Origin: Bacteroidetes bacterium SB0662_bin_6
GTDB taxonomy: Bacteria; Bacteroidota; Rhodothermia; Rhodothermales; VXPQ01
Reading direction: 5' to 3'
Length of the DNA stretch: 64,000 bases
Assembly (NCBI GenBank): GCA_009839485.1
Contig: VXPQ01000011.1
Location: 1-64,000 of the forward strand
The stretch's first letter is position 1; each line of letters begins with the position of its first letter. The notes below the pieces were generated by a model. That model saw nothing but the letters and a program-made list of their open reading frames with translations, did not search any database and was not told the origin of the DNA. Of the stretch, positions 1-9,447 are shown piece after piece. A program made the translations under genes and the position numbers.

Positions 1-140
1 CCCAGGCCCCGCACCGGATCCCACCCCGCAAGGATGATGGTCCCCACCCATAATCCCGCCAGCAGGGACAGGTACACCCGACGGCTCCACAATGCCAGGG
101 AAATAGCAATGACGGGGGGTAAAAGGACAATCCACTCCAC
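1..140 (-). CDS. NhaC-like Na+/H+ antiporter, N-terminal fragment
   Basis: Partial: the gene runs off the left edge of the window. The minus strand reads V-E-W-I-V-L-L-P-P-V-I-A-I-S and continues with a hydrophobic helix and G-L-W-V-G-T-I-I-L-A-G-W-D-P. This is the usual N-terminal pattern of NhaC-superfamily sodium/proton antiporters (W-x-x-L-L-P-P, then L-x-x-G-x-W-x-G). Only a GTG can serve as start, because an in-frame TGA lies 12 codons upstream inside the neighbouring repeat. The native 5' end may therefore have been altered by that repeat. Too little is present for a firm family call. Confidence 0.55.
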   Translation of the reverse strand, partial: MEWIVLLPPVIAISLALWSRRVYLSLLAGLWVGTIILAGWDPVRGL

Positions 141-161
141 GGAATCACCGGGTACTACAAA

Positions 162-417
162 GGGATACTCTGATCAAAACCACTTCGCTCAGCGCTTCAC
201 GTTCGCGCGTAAAGGATATCATGATTCCATCGTTGAAATCGGCTGAAAACATTGTGGTTCCAGAGCGCCGCGGACGTGAAGCGCCCTTCGGGAGGCTGCG
301 AGGGGTGCGCTGGCCGTGTCATTCCTCATTATGTGGGGCCTGCCACATTGCTTCGTCATTCCTTGCCAGCGCACCCCTCGCAGCCTCTGAGCTTTGTGGA
401 CCTAATCAGAGTATCCC
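162..417. mobile_element. MITE-like element with terminal and nested inverted repeats
   Basis: Both ends carry a 15-bp terminal inverted repeat, GGGATACTCTGATCA on the left and TAATCAGAGTATCCC on the right (14 of 15 pairs match). Two more inverted repeats are nested inside: an 11-bp pair (192-202 with 274-284) and a perfect 23-bp pair (292-314 with 365-387). A short ATGTGG/CCACAT hairpin sits in the central loop. No transposase is encoded. Related copies lie at 36408-36487 and 37354-37420. The ends abut a TGA stop on one side and the antiporter 5' end on the other. No target-site duplication is clear. Confidence 0.7.
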
Positions 418-428
418 AAGGCGATCGA

Positions 429-1013
429 TCAGGCGGGCCTGTTGCCGGGTTTCCACTTGATATCGCATCCTATGGAAGGAACCTGCTCGGCCAGAACCTC
501 TCCGGACGAAAGCAAAAGGTCGAGCGCATCGTGCAGATCCTTGCCCGTCGCGACCCCCATGTCGGGGCGGGTTTCGTCGTAGCGCCCCCGGTAGACCAGT
601 TTCCTGTCCCGGTCGTACACGAACAGATCGGGCGTGCATACCGCGCCGTACGCCTTGGCGACCTCCTGCGATTCGTCGTACAGGTAGGGAAACGGATACC
701 CCTTTGCAGCGGCCCGCGCCGCCATCGCATCGAAAGAATCTTCCGGGTACCCCCTTGCGTCGTTTGCGCTGATGAGTACGAACTGTACATCCTTGTCCGC
801 CCAGGCAGCGGCAGATCGGATCAGCGCATCCTCGACATGCTTCGCGAACGGGCAATGGTTGCAGGTAAAGACGATGACAAGCGCCGCCGCATCATACTGG
901 TCAAGGCTCCGGCGGTCGCCGGAAAGGCCGTCCGCAGAGGGGTTCGCAGCGGGCAGATCGAAGGGCGGAGCCGACGATCCGAGCTCCTTCATTATCGAGT
1001 AGGTAAGCGCCAT
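429..1013 (-). CDS. Thioredoxin-like/redoxin-domain protein
   Basis: A 195-residue protein with a thioredoxin fold of the AhpC/TSA-redoxin type. After an extended N-terminus and a first beta strand (L-V-I-V-F-T) it carries C-N-H-C-P-F-A-K at about residue 51, a CxxC dithiol centre, and later the cis-proline region (V-C-T-P-D-L-F-V-Y). It lacks a signal peptide, so it is probably cytoplasmic and acts in peroxide reduction or disulfide exchange. The ATG at 1013 was chosen over an upstream in-frame start because the MALTYS N-terminus matches the compact family form and a weak AAGG lies before it. The substrate is unknown. Confidence 0.8.
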   Translation of the reverse strand: MALTYSIMKELGSSAPPFDLPAANPSADGLSGDRRSLDQYDAAALVIVFTCNHCPFAKHVEDALIRSAAAWADKDVQFVLISANDARGYPEDSFDAMAARAAAKGYPFPYLYDESQEVAKAYGAVCTPDLFVYDRDRKLVYRGRYDETRPDMGVATGKDLHDALDLLLSSGEVLAEQVPSIGCDIKWKPGNRPA

Positions 1014-1244
1014 AATGTTGCCTTGTAGTACGTGAAAAACGAAAAGAAAGTGGTTACGAAAACCGGACAGATATCGATGTGTCCTGTGCACGCTGCTTTG
1101 CGCAGCGTTTTGCGCCCGCAGAATACATCGTTGGACATGCGATTGTCAAGCGAGCGGGCAGCGTGTTGCCGGTAAAATAAAAAAACCGCCGCCGGATATA
1201 CCACGTACCCGGGAATCTGTCCGAAAAAAACGGAGGTCCCACCC

Positions 1245-1850
1245 CTACCGATACAACCCCCGCTTCGCTATGATTTCAAGCACCGCCGGGGGAACCATCT
1301 CCCGGACGGACCGCCCGGTCCGGATGCGTTCCCGTATGTTCGTACCGGACAGCTCGATCAGAGGCGTGTCGGCAAATTCCACATACTTTCCGAATCCTTC
1401 CGGGACCGCCGCCTGCTCGTACCCCGCGCGCGGAAACACGATGAGCGGCGCGCGGCGGACGATCTCTTCCGGCTCGCGCCACCGGGAAAATCCGGGCAGT
1501 TGATCGCTCCCTACCATCAGGCGAAAGGCCGCGCCGGGATGCGCCTCCTGTAACTTTCGCAGCGTTTCCACCGTATACGAGGTACCCCCTTGTCGTGTCT
1601 CGATTTCCGAGACCGAAAAAGCGGCGTTTCCCGCCGTGGCGGCGCGAACCATTGCAAGGCGGTCCGCGGCATCGGCCAGTTCCTCACCGGTCTTGAAAGG
1701 AGAACGGCTGTTCGGAATCCAGAGCACGCGATCCAGGCCGAATCGCTCGCGCACCATCTCCGCCAGACGAAGATGCCCCCTGTGCGGCGGATTGAAGGTC
1801 CCCCCAAAAACACCGATGCGCAGCACGCTTTCCGTTGCGGATCCGGCCAC
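1245..1850 (-). CDS. nadD: Nicotinate-nucleotide adenylyltransferase
   Basis: Catalyses nicotinate mononucleotide + ATP to deamido-NAD, the penultimate step of NAD synthesis, in the cytoplasm. The N-terminus carries the nucleotidyltransferase signature G-G-T-F-N-P-P-H-R-G-H, and the middle has G-S-D-Q-L-P-G-F-S-R-W, which places the substrate. The C-terminal end holds the I-S-x-T-x-I-R-like stretch as L-S-G-T-N-I-R-E-R-I. At about 201 residues it is the usual NadD length. The start at 1850 is a GTG; a second GTG eight codons later gives a more typical short N-terminus. It follows the BamD-like gene by 7 bp, so the two are probably co-transcribed. Confidence 0.95.
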   Translation of the reverse strand: MAGSATESVLRIGVFGGTFNPPHRGHLRLAEMVRERFGLDRVLWIPNSRSPFKTGEELADAADRLAMVRAATAGNAAFSVSEIETRQGGTSYTVETLRKLQEAHPGAAFRLMVGSDQLPGFSRWREPEEIVRRAPLIVFPRAGYEQAAVPEGFGKYVEFADTPLIELSGTNIRERIRTGRSVREMVPPAVLEIIAKRGLYR

Positions 1851-1857
1851 CTAAGGC

Positions 1858-2673
1858 TCAATTAGTAATTGCAAGTTCGGCAAGCCGCCCGGAAGCCTCT
1901 TCGTAAAGCGTCTCCGCTTCCTTCGCAACCGGGCTGTCGCGGAAAAGCTCGATGAGGCGGGTATAATTGTCGATCGCCAACTGGAGCCGCTCCGGCTGAC
2001 GCGATTCGATACTCAAATCGGCGAACGCCATATACGAGCGCATCGCTCCCAGCAGCGCATCGTCGGCCCACCGGGTATCCGGATACGTATCGAAGACCCG
2101 TTCATACGAAAGCGCCGCCGCCTCATAGATGCCCCGGCGCTCGTACAGGCCGGCCGACTCGTATCCCTTCTGCGCCAGCTTCTCCCGCAAGACTTTCAGG
2201 TGATCTTCCGCCTCCTCCTTCAAATCGGAATCGGGAAACTGATCCAGAAACAGTTGCAGGTACGTGATCGCCTGGCGGGTATTGGTTTGATCGAGGGCGT
2301 ACTGCGGAGAAAGATGATAGTACGATACAGCCCGCTCGAACGCGGCCGCCTCTACATTTTCGTGGGTCCGATAGGTATTCACGAACCGCGAATATTCGGA
2401 AGCAGCCAGAATATAATCGCGGCTTTCAAAATGGGCCCGCGCAAGGTGGAGTTGCGCATCGGCAGCCACCTCGGAGGTCCGCCCGTAATCGAAAACGCCC
2501 TGGAAAAACGGAACGGAGCGATCGTATCTCCCTTCCTCAAACAGGCGCAGGCCCTTGGTATAGGCATCTTCCGGGGAATCGTACCGGATGCGCCCCGCAC
2601 CGGCGCACGCAGACAGCGCAATCGCCGTAAGTAACAATACGACAGGCAGAAACGGGCGCAAGGACCAGGACAT
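1858..2673 (-). CDS. BamD-like outer-membrane assembly lipoprotein
   Basis: A 271-residue lipoprotein with signal peptide and lipobox A-L-S-A-C (Cys23), followed by TPR-like helical repeats across the rest of the chain (for example F-E-E-G-R-Y-D-R-S-V-P-F-F and R-R-G-I-Y-E-A-A-A-L-S-Y). This matches BamD/YfiO, the lipoprotein that helps BamA insert beta-barrel proteins into the outer membrane. The window is rich in outer-membrane barrels, consistent with the need for one. The ATG at 2673 was chosen because it puts the signal peptide directly at the N-terminus. Length agrees with FCB-group BamD proteins. Confidence 0.85.
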   Translation of the reverse strand: MSWSLRPFLPVVLLLTAIALSACAGAGRIRYDSPEDAYTKGLRLFEEGRYDRSVPFFQGVFDYGRTSEVAADAQLHLARAHFESRDYILAASEYSRFVNTYRTHENVEAAAFERAVSYYHLSPQYALDQTNTRQAITYLQLFLDQFPDSDLKEEAEDHLKVLREKLAQKGYESAGLYERRGIYEAAALSYERVFDTYPDTRWADDALLGAMRSYMAFADLSIESRQPERLQLAIDNYTRLIELFRDSPVAKEAETLYEEASGRLAELAITN

Positions 2674-2812
2674 AATCAGCGGCGTGAATACGTACACAGG
2701 GAACAGGGAAAGCGCGCGAAACGCGCCGGGAAAAGGCTGAAAGTATGTACCTTCGCCTGCTCCTGCTGTTCCTGCCGCCGGCGCACAGCGGACTGCGGCG
2801 TTTCGCCCGCGC

Positions 2813-4276
2813 CTACCTCAGCCGCCGCACCATCCCGTCCTGATACCTGAACCAGAACATGGCCGCGTTGACGTTGCCCCCCTCGAAGTCGATGCGCGTA
2901 CCCAGTCCTTCCCGGAGCGGCGCCGCACGCACGCGATCCGCCAGCGCTTCTTCGGAATCATCCACGAGAAGCGGAAGCAGAAAGCGGGCCACATCGTACC
3001 CGGTGATCGCAAGGCGCCCTTCCGGCTCCGCATCCGAAAGCTCGCGGTACCGCGCCGCAAATGCCTGCAGGGCAGGATCATCCCCGTCCACGTAAAAATC
3101 GTCGGCGTAGGTCGTGGCGTACCGGGAGGCCCGCATCGTATTCGGAGCAAGCCGCCAGTCCCCGTTTCCGAGTACGCGGATCCGCTCGCCGAGACCCATG
3201 CTTTCGAAACTTCCCATCGCTGCATCGATGCGGGCCACGCTCTCTCCCGAAACGATCGGCATGTAGACGGCGCTCGCGCTCAGAATCGTGTCCCGGGGCA
3301 GCGTTTCGGACAAGCGGCTCCAGGCCGTTTGCGAAGCCAGCAGCGTATCGTACCGCACGGTCCTTCCCTCCAGCACCGCCTCCTCAAGAAATCCCTGCGC
3401 CATGCGTTCGCTGATGCCGTCGCGGTCCCGTTCGGCTATGACTCCGAAATCGTCCAGCCGCAGGCTCCTCGCGGCAAAGCGGGCCATGAGCCGCCCGCGC
3501 ATGACGATGGTGGGATTCGCCTGAAAAACGTAGCGCTTCCCGCCCGACACGCGCTCATCGGTGGCAAGAGGCGCAACCAGCACCACCCCGGCCCGCTCCG
3601 CCGCCCCGGCGGAAGCCACCGCCTCGCTGCTGTAGAGCGGACCGATGATCGCCTGCACCCCAAGGAGGGCTATTTCCTCGACAGCACCCGTAGCACGGAC
3701 CGAATCGACGCCTGTGTTTCGGAAAATCATGCGCACGGGGCGGTCGGGATGCTGCGCATTATGCTCGTCCACGGCGATGCGCACCCCGGTAAAAAGGGCC
3801 TGGGAAAGCGGGGCATCATTGCCGTCCAGCGGCAAAAGAATGCCCAGATCGCGCGGCAGCGGAATGTCGCGTTCCAACCCTTCTTCGGCCATCTCCCGGA
3901 GACGCCGGGCTGCGTCGACGTAGCCGCTCGACGGAAATTCCGACTCGAGGAGGTCGGCGTGCTCCATGACCTCTTCGAAACGCCCCTCCCGGTAGAGCGC
4001 TTTCGCTTCCATAAGCAAGGCCGCCGTGGTCTTCCGATGCAGGTCGTACGCCGATCGGACAACCCCGAACAGCCGGCCGGCCAGCGCATATTCGCCCTGT
4101 TCGAATGCTTCGAGGGCATCCTCGAACATCCGCTCCGCATCCTCGATTTCAGGCACATCGGCAACAGGCGGGGCATCCTGGGCAAACGCAAGGCCAGGCG
4201 CCGCCGCCAAACAGGCATACCACACCGCCATGAAAAGCAACGTGCGCATCAGACCCTGCATCGCGAATCGTCTCAT
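2813..4276 (-). CDS. LpoA-like periplasmic protein: TPR helices plus substrate-binding fold
   Basis: About 487 residues: signal peptide ending A-F-A-Q, then about 80 residues of TPR-like helices (A-F-E-Q-G-E-Y-A-L-A-G-R-L-F), then a type I periplasmic-binding fold starting at D-L-G-I-L-L-P-L-D-G (roughly residue 145) with I-I-G-P-L-Y-S-S. The order TPR then Peripla_BP_6/LppC resembles LpoA, the penicillin-binding-protein activator, but an amino-acid-type ABC binding protein is possible. No permease genes are adjacent, which favours the LpoA-like reading. The ATG at 4276 overlaps the guaA stop in a TAATG arrangement, indicating translational coupling; a GTG three codons upstream is the alternative. 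Confidence 0.65.
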   Translation of the reverse strand: MRRFAMQGLMRTLLFMAVWYACLAAAPGLAFAQDAPPVADVPEIEDAERMFEDALEAFEQGEYALAGRLFGVVRSAYDLHRKTTAALLMEAKALYREGRFEEVMEHADLLESEFPSSGYVDAARRLREMAEEGLERDIPLPRDLGILLPLDGNDAPLSQALFTGVRIAVDEHNAQHPDRPVRMIFRNTGVDSVRATGAVEEIALLGVQAIIGPLYSSEAVASAGAAERAGVVLVAPLATDERVSGGKRYVFQANPTIVMRGRLMARFAARSLRLDDFGVIAERDRDGISERMAQGFLEEAVLEGRTVRYDTLLASQTAWSRLSETLPRDTILSASAVYMPIVSGESVARIDAAMGSFESMGLGERIRVLGNGDWRLAPNTMRASRYATTYADDFYVDGDDPALQAFAARYRELSDAEPEGRLAITGYDVARFLLPLLVDDSEEALADRVRAAPLREGLGTRIDFEGGNVNAAMFWFRYQDGMVRRLR

Positions 4277-5844
4277 TATTCCCACTCGATCGTTGCCGGG
4301 GGTTTGGAACTGATGTCGTATACGGCCCGGTTGACTCCTCGGATCTCATTCACGATCCGGTTGGACACATGCGCCAGAAAATCGCCCGGAAGACGCGCCC
4401 AGTCCGCTGTCATGCCGTCCACGCTGGTGACTGCACGGAGCGCGCACACGTTTTCATAGGTGCGTTCGTCCCCCATGACGCCCACCGTCTGCACGGGCAG
4501 CAGCACCGCAAAGGCCTGCCATACCGTATCGTACAGACCGCTCAAACGAAGCTCCTCGATAAAAATGGCGTCGGCCTCGCGCAGTATGGCGAGAGACTCC
4601 CGCGTCACCGGACCGACGATCCGCACAGCCAGGCCGGGGCCCGGAAAAGGATGCCGCCCGACGATAAGTTCCGGGAGGCCAAGCAGGCGGCCTATCTCGC
4701 GCACCTCGTCCTTGAAGAGCTCCCGGAAAGGCTCGATCACTTCGAAATTGTGTTTCTCGGGCAAGCCCCCCACGTTGTGGTGCGTTTTGATCGTGGCCGA
4801 CGGCCCCTTGAACGAAACGCTCTCGATGACGTCCGGATACAGGGTCCCCTGGGCCAGAAATGCAGGATGATCGCCCGCCTCTTCCGCAATTTCGTGGGCT
4901 GCGCGGTCGAATACTTCCACGAACGCATTGCCGATGATTTTGCGCTTTTCTTCCGGATCGGAGACGCCCGCCAGACGGTCCAGAAACAGATCGGTGGCGT
5001 CCACGGCCTTCAGGCGCAGGTGAAAATGATCCCGGAAAACAGCTTGTACCTCCTCCCATTCGCCTTTCCGAAGCACCCCGTTGTTCACATAAATACAGGT
5101 GAGCCGGTCACCGATCGCCTCGTGCAGCAACACGGCGGCCACCGAAGAATCCACGCCCCCGGACAGACCGAGAATCACATGGGCATCGCCGACGGTCTCC
5201 CGTATCTCCCGCTTCTTCTCGTCCACGAAGGAGGCCCGCGTCCAGTCGCCCCGGCACCCGCAGATGCCCATGGCGAAGTTTTCGATGAGCAGGCGCCCGG
5301 CGGCCGTATGCACCACTTCGGGATGAAACTGTACGCCGTAGTGGGGGAGCCGGTCGGACGCTACCGCCGCAATCGGCGCATTGCCGGTATGGGCGATCAC
5401 CCGGTAATTCGACGGCAGGCGGGTCAGGTGGTCGCCGTGGCTCATCCAGACGATGGAGCCGTCGGATACGCCCTGGAAAAGTCCCGAGGCATCGTCGATA
5501 TGCAAATGAGCGCGCCCGAATTCGCGGCGCTCGGCCGGAGCAACCTCTCCTCCCTCAAGGCGGGCCATGGCCTGAAGGCCGTAACAAATGCCGAGCACCG
5601 GCATCGGCGACCCGTCGCTCCGCGTCATTTCGAGGAAAGCGGCGTCCAGTTGGGGCGCTCCTTCATCGAATACGGAGCAGGGACCTCCCGACAAGATGAT
5701 CCCTTGCGGGTTCATCGCCCGGATTTCTTCCGCAGGTTTGGTGCAGGGATGAATTTCGGAATACACGCCCGCCTCGCGTACGCGCCGTGCAATGAGCTGC
5801 GTATACTGGCTCCCGAAATCCAGAATGATGATGCGTTCGTGCAT
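4276..5844 (-). CDS. guaA: GMP synthase, glutamine-hydrolysing
   Basis: Converts XMP, ATP and glutamine to GMP. The N-terminal class I glutaminase domain shows G-I-C-Y-G-L-Q (nucleophile Cys87) and F-H-P-E-V for the His-Glu of the triad. The central ATP-pyrophosphatase domain carries the P-loop L-S-G-G-V-D-S-S-V. The C-terminal dimerisation domain ends with the conserved P-P-A-T-I-E-W-E. At 522 residues the length is standard. It lies 10 bp after gcvH and its stop overlaps the next start, so it is inside a long minus-strand operon. Confidence 0.98.
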   Translation of the reverse strand: MHERIIILDFGSQYTQLIARRVREAGVYSEIHPCTKPAEEIRAMNPQGIILSGGPCSVFDEGAPQLDAAFLEMTRSDGSPMPVLGICYGLQAMARLEGGEVAPAERREFGRAHLHIDDASGLFQGVSDGSIVWMSHGDHLTRLPSNYRVIAHTGNAPIAAVASDRLPHYGVQFHPEVVHTAAGRLLIENFAMGICGCRGDWTRASFVDEKKREIRETVGDAHVILGLSGGVDSSVAAVLLHEAIGDRLTCIYVNNGVLRKGEWEEVQAVFRDHFHLRLKAVDATDLFLDRLAGVSDPEEKRKIIGNAFVEVFDRAAHEIAEEAGDHPAFLAQGTLYPDVIESVSFKGPSATIKTHHNVGGLPEKHNFEVIEPFRELFKDEVREIGRLLGLPELIVGRHPFPGPGLAVRIVGPVTRESLAILREADAIFIEELRLSGLYDTVWQAFAVLLPVQTVGVMGDERTYENVCALRAVTSVDGMTADWARLPGDFLAHVSNRIVNEIRGVNRAVYDISSKPPATIEWE

Positions 5845-5854
5845 CTTGCGCGGC

Positions 5855-6238
5855 CTATCCGGTCATGCGTTCGTAATCGTCCGAGGAAAGCAATTCCCCC
5901 GTCTCTGCGCCATCGGCGAGCGCAATGCGAATCATCCAGCCTTTCCCGTACGGATCGGTGTTGACATAGTCCGGGTGCGCCTCCAGCTCCTCATTGATTT
6001 CCAGGATGCGGCCCGACAGAGGCATATACACATCGGACACGGTTTTAACCGCCTCGACGGCGCCGAACGGCTCGTCCCGGGCAATCTCCGAACCGGGCGG
6101 TTGCAGTTCGACAAACACGACATCCCCGAGTTCGTCTTGCGCAAAGTCCGTAACGCCTACGGTCGCCGACGCGCCGTCATCCTCGATGCGTATCCACTCG
6201 TGGTCTTTCGTGTAGAGAAGGTCGGCAGGGTATTTCAT
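5855..6238 (-). CDS. gcvH: Glycine cleavage system H protein
   Basis: A 127-residue lipoyl carrier that shuttles the aminomethyl group between the P, T and L proteins of glycine cleavage. The lipoylation motif is intact: [12 protein letters not shown], with the lysine as acceptor, followed by P-L-S-G. The N-terminal K-D-H-E-W-I family signature is present. The ATG at 6238 is chosen because it yields the normal [15 protein letters not shown] start; a longer in-frame extension upstream is not family-like. No other gcv genes are in the window. Confidence 0.96.
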   Translation of the reverse strand: MKYPADLLYTKDHEWIRIEDDGASATVGVTDFAQDELGDVVFVELQPPGSEIARDEPFGAVEAVKTVSDVYMPLSGRILEINEELEAHPDYVNTDPYGKGWMIRIALADGAETGELLSSDDYERMTG

Positions 6239-6269
6239 GGAAACTGTGATGCTAATGCGGCAAAAAACG

Positions 6270-7625
6270 TCAGACTTCCGCTTCCGCAGGCGCCAGATCG
6301 AAGGTATCGAGAAACGCCGTGGTAAACTCGCCCGCCTGGAAAGAGGGATCTTCCATAAGCCGGCGATGGAACGGGATCGTGGTATGTACGCCTTCAATCA
6401 CGAATTCGTCGAGCGCGCGCATCATTTTCCGGATCGCGAGCGGACGGGTCCTGGCATACACGATGAGTTTGGCGATCATGGAGTCGTAGTACGGGGGAAT
6501 GGTATACCCGGCATACGCATGCGTATCCACGCGAACGCCCTGCCCGCCCGGGGTATGAAACGCGGTCACGACGCCCGGCGAAGGACGGAAATCATTGAAC
6601 GGATCCTCGGCATTGATCCGGCACTCTATGGCATGGCCCGTCATCGGAACTTCCTTTTCCGGAATCCCTTCGCCCATCGCAATGCGAATCTGGAGTTCGA
6701 TCAGGTCGGCGCCGGTGACCTCTTCCGTGGCCGGATGCTCCACCTGGATGCGCGTGTTCATCTCCATGAAATAAAAATCGCCGGAAGCATCGAGGAGAAA
6801 CTCCACGGTCCCGGCGCCGGCATAGGCTACGGCCTCCGCCCCAAGCACCGCCGCGGCGCCCATGCGGGCCCTCAGCTCCGCATCGACTGCGGGGGAAGGA
6901 GATTCCTCGACCAGTTTCTGATGCCGCCGCTGGATGGAGCATTCCCGTTCGCCGAAATGCACCACATGCCCCTTGCCGTCTCCGAACACCTGGATTTCCA
7001 CGTGGCGCGGGCCGTCCACATATTTTTCGATATACAATTCGCCGCTGCCGAAGGCAGCCTCGGATTCGGCGCTCGCTGCCGAAAACTGGCGCGTGAAGTC
7101 GCCGGCTTCGCGAACAATCCGCATGCCGCGCCCGCCGCCGCCGGCGGACGCCTTGACCATGACCGGATACCCGATGTCGTCGGCGATCTTCTTGCCGGCG
7201 CGCGCGTCGGGCACGGCCCCGTCGGAACCCGGCACCACCGGCACGCCCGCGTCCCGCATGGCCTCCTTGGCCGAACTCTTGTTCCCCATCAGGGCAATGG
7301 TCCCCGCTTTCGGCCCGATGAAAATCACCCCGTGATCTTCGCAGATCGCGCTGAAATCGGCATTCTCCGCAAGAAATCCGTAGCCGGGATGTACGGCGTC
7401 CGCCCCCGTCACTTCCACGGCGGCAATGATCCGGTCGGGGCGCAGGTAACTTTCCCGGGAAGGAGGCGGGCCGATACACACCGCTTCGTCCGCAAATCGA
7501 ACATGCAGGGCGTCCCGGTCTGCCGTAGAATACACGGCCACCGTCCGAAGCCCCATTTCCTGGCAGGTTCGAATGATGCGGAGCGCGATTTCTCCGCGGT
7601 TGGCGATGAGCACCTTCTTGATCAC
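6270..7625 (-). CDS. accC: Acetyl-CoA carboxylase, biotin carboxylase subunit
   Basis: ATP-dependent carboxylation of biotin on AccB, the first half-reaction of malonyl-CoA formation for fatty-acid synthesis. The N-terminal domain begins [13 protein letters not shown]; the ATP-grasp domain has the glycine-rich [11 protein letters not shown]; the catalytic segment has [11 protein letters not shown], all intact. At 451 residues the length is normal. The start is GTG. It follows accB by about 30 bp, in the conserved efp-accB-accC order. Confidence 0.97.
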   Translation of the reverse strand: MIKKVLIANRGEIALRIIRTCQEMGLRTVAVYSTADRDALHVRFADEAVCIGPPPSRESYLRPDRIIAAVEVTGADAVHPGYGFLAENADFSAICEDHGVIFIGPKAGTIALMGNKSSAKEAMRDAGVPVVPGSDGAVPDARAGKKIADDIGYPVMVKASAGGGGRGMRIVREAGDFTRQFSAASAESEAAFGSGELYIEKYVDGPRHVEIQVFGDGKGHVVHFGERECSIQRRHQKLVEESPSPAVDAELRARMGAAAVLGAEAVAYAGAGTVEFLLDASGDFYFMEMNTRIQVEHPATEEVTGADLIELQIRIAMGEGIPEKEVPMTGHAIECRINAEDPFNDFRPSPGVVTAFHTPGGQGVRVDTHAYAGYTIPPYYDSMIAKLIVYARTRPLAIRKMMRALDEFVIEGVHTTIPFHRRLMEDPSFQAGEFTTAFLDTFDLAPAEAEV

Positions 7626-7657
7626 GACGGAAACGGGATCGACCTGCCCGGCAGTTG

Positions 7658-8203
7658 TCAGGTTTCTATCAAAAAGAGGGGGTGATCGTACTCGACCGGC
7701 AACGCGTCATCGACCAGAATCTCCGCCACCTTGCCGTCCACCTCGCTCTCGATCTCGTTCATGAGTTTCATCGCCTCGATAATACACAGCGTATCCCCTG
7801 CGCGCACGATATCCCCCACCTCCACGAACGGTGCTTCGCCGGGCGCCGGAGCCCGGTAAAAGGTGCCCACGATGGGCGCCTTGACGACCGTGCCGTTCCG
7901 GCTGGCGGCCAGCTGGTTCTCAGCCACCGCTTCCTGCGATGGAGGCGGTTCGGGCGCCGGAGCAACCGGCGCGGGCTGCGCCGGGGGAGCAGAAGGCGCA
8001 GGAGCAGGCGCCGGAGGCGGCGCATAGGCGGCCGGAGGAGGCGCTGCATACGCAGAATAGACCGGCGGCGGCGCGGAAGGCGCCGGTGCGGCAGGGGGCT
8101 GCGTACGGACAACCACCTTGAAATCGTCTTCCGTAATCTCGACTTCGGCGACGCCGCTGTCCCGGACGATTTTAAGCAGCTTTCTGATCAGGGAAAGATC
8201 CAT
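7658..8203 (-). CDS. accB: Acetyl-CoA carboxylase, biotin carboxyl carrier protein
   Basis: A 181-residue carrier with the N-terminal helix [12 protein letters not shown], an unusually long Pro/Ala-rich flexible linker (roughly residues 36-90), and a C-terminal biotinyl domain with E-A-M-K-L-M, where the lysine (about residue 146) is biotinylated. The ATG at 8203 is preferred to a GTG two codons upstream because AccB proteins start with M-D-L. It is the partner of the adjacent accC. Confidence 0.96.
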   Translation of the reverse strand: MDLSLIRKLLKIVRDSGVAEVEITEDDFKVVVRTQPPAAPAPSAPPPVYSAYAAPPPAAYAPPPAPAPAPSAPPAQPAPVAPAPEPPPSQEAVAENQLAASRNGTVVKAPIVGTFYRAPAPGEAPFVEVGDIVRAGDTLCIIEAMKLMNEIESEVDGKVAEILVDDALPVEYDHPLFLIET

Positions 8204-8272
8204 ATGCACCTGGTAGCAAGGATCGGATTCAGTGGACAGTACTCGGAAAAATCGGGGTTCGGAAACAGTTGG

Positions 8273-8851
8273 TCAGGCCTTTTCCGCCGTGGCCGCGCGC
8301 GTTACGTATTCGCCGGTCTGCGTGTTGACGGTAATGACATCCCCCTCGTCGATGAAAAGAGGAACCAGCACGACGGCGCCGCTCTCCATGATGGCCGGTT
8401 TGGTGCCGCCGGTAGCCGTGTCGCCGCGCACGCCCGGATCCGTATCGACCACGGCAAGATCGACCTTTCCGGGCAACTCGACGTTGAGCGGTTCTTCGGC
8501 CTCGGCATGAAACAGAATATCCACGGTGGTGCCCTCTATAAGGAAATCCCGTCCCTCCACACGATCCGCCGGCAACGAAAACTGTTCGTAGGTCTGCGCA
8601 TTCATCATATGAAGACCCAAGTCGTCCTGATACAGAAACTGGTGCGGGCGGCGCTCGATGCGGGCGGTTTGCACTTTCTCGCCGGCGCGAAACGTGTGAT
8701 CCACGATTTTGCCGGAGCGAACCTGTCTCAGTTTGGAGCGCACGAAGGCGCCTCCCTTGCCGGGCTTTACGTGCTGGAACTCCAGAATCGTCCACAGGTC
8801 GCCGTTCCGGACGAGGGTAAGGCCGTTGCGAAAATCGCTTGTATCAGGCAT
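8273..8851 (-). CDS. efp: Elongation factor P
   Basis: Binds the ribosome between P and E sites and relieves stalling at polyproline stretches. About 192 residues in three barrel domains: N-terminal KOW-like domain with V-K-P-G-K-G-G-A-F-V (the lysine in G-K-G is the position modified in other bacteria), then two OB domains ending in V-I-T-V-N-T-Q-T-G-E-Y. The ATG at 8851 was chosen because D-T-S-D-F-R-N-G-L is the family start. It heads the efp-accB-accC run; the proline-rich AccB linker downstream is a plausible client. Confidence 0.97.
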   Translation of the reverse strand: MPDTSDFRNGLTLVRNGDLWTILEFQHVKPGKGGAFVRSKLRQVRSGKIVDHTFRAGEKVQTARIERRPHQFLYQDDLGLHMMNAQTYEQFSLPADRVEGRDFLIEGTTVDILFHAEAEEPLNVELPGKVDLAVVDTDPGVRGDTATGGTKPAIMESGAVVLVPLFIDEGDVITVNTQTGEYVTRAATAEKA

Positions 8852-8965
8852 GGCGAAGGGAGTGAGAACCGGTGCATTGCACGGCAAAAGCCGTTAAAAC
8901 AGGACTTCCGCGGCCCTGTGCGGAATGCGTATGGCGAAGGGCTAATATACCTCCGGAGGGGCCTG

Positions 8966-9424
8966 TCAGTCAATCCGGACAGGACCGGACACATCCGCAG
9001 GCTGGGCAGGACCATATTTCTCGACCAGATGCCTCACAGAGGCTTGCAGCAATTTCCGTAACGCATCCATGTCGATATCGTCGAGTTTGTTTACGTACAG
9101 GCACGATTTGCCCGTCTTGTGCTTGCCCAACGCGCCCATAATCTCGTCCTGCCCGTCAAATCCGGTCATGACGTAGATGGAAAAGGCCCGCTTGCGCGGC
9201 GAGAATCCGGTCAGCATCCAGTCGATCTCCCGCCCGCTGGCATATTTGAACAGGTAACTCCCGAAACCAACGATATTTTCTCCCCACATGGCGGGTTCGT
9301 ACCCGGTAATGTCCCGCATCAGGGCAACAAGCGTATGGCTCTCGCGCCGCTTCCGCTCATCGTCGAGGGATGCGATAAAACCATCCACGCTCCGGTCGTT
9401 CTTTCTGGTTTTCAGTTCGGCCAT
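8966..9424 (-). CDS. DUF1801 (YdhG-like) protein
   Basis: A 152-residue protein with the DUF1801 pattern: N-terminal S-V-D-G-F-I-A-S-L-D-D, then E-P-A-M-W-G-E-N-I-V-G-F-G-S-Y and F-S-P-R-K-R-A-F-S-I-Y-V in the core, and an L-Y-V-N-K-L-D-D-I-D segment near the C-terminus. No signal peptide or membrane segment. The biochemical function of the family is unknown. It sits between efp and bshB1 without overlap to either, 23 bp from the bshB1 stop. Confidence 0.85.
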   Translation of the reverse strand: MAELKTRKNDRSVDGFIASLDDERKRRESHTLVALMRDITGYEPAMWGENIVGFGSYLFKYASGREIDWMLTGFSPRKRAFSIYVMTGFDGQDEIMGALGKHKTGKSCLYVNKLDDIDMDALRKLLQASVRHLVEKYGPAQPADVSGPVRID

Positions 9425-9447
9425 CGTTCGTACATGCGGGATTGCGT

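Noticed and set aside
1089-1112. CGCTGC/GCAGCG hairpin followed by TTTT between nadD and the thioredoxin gene
   Set aside because: It would act on the plus strand, but both neighbouring genes are on the minus strand.
4369-5964. Long plus-strand open frame of 531 codons opposite guaA
   Set aside because: It is antisense to a complete guaA with all motifs. Long antisense frames are common in high-GC coding DNA and the sequence has no family motif.
6237-7685. Plus-strand open frame of 482 codons opposite accC
   Set aside because: It is a complementary-strand shadow of biotin carboxylase, rich in Arg, His and Pro as expected for antisense reading.
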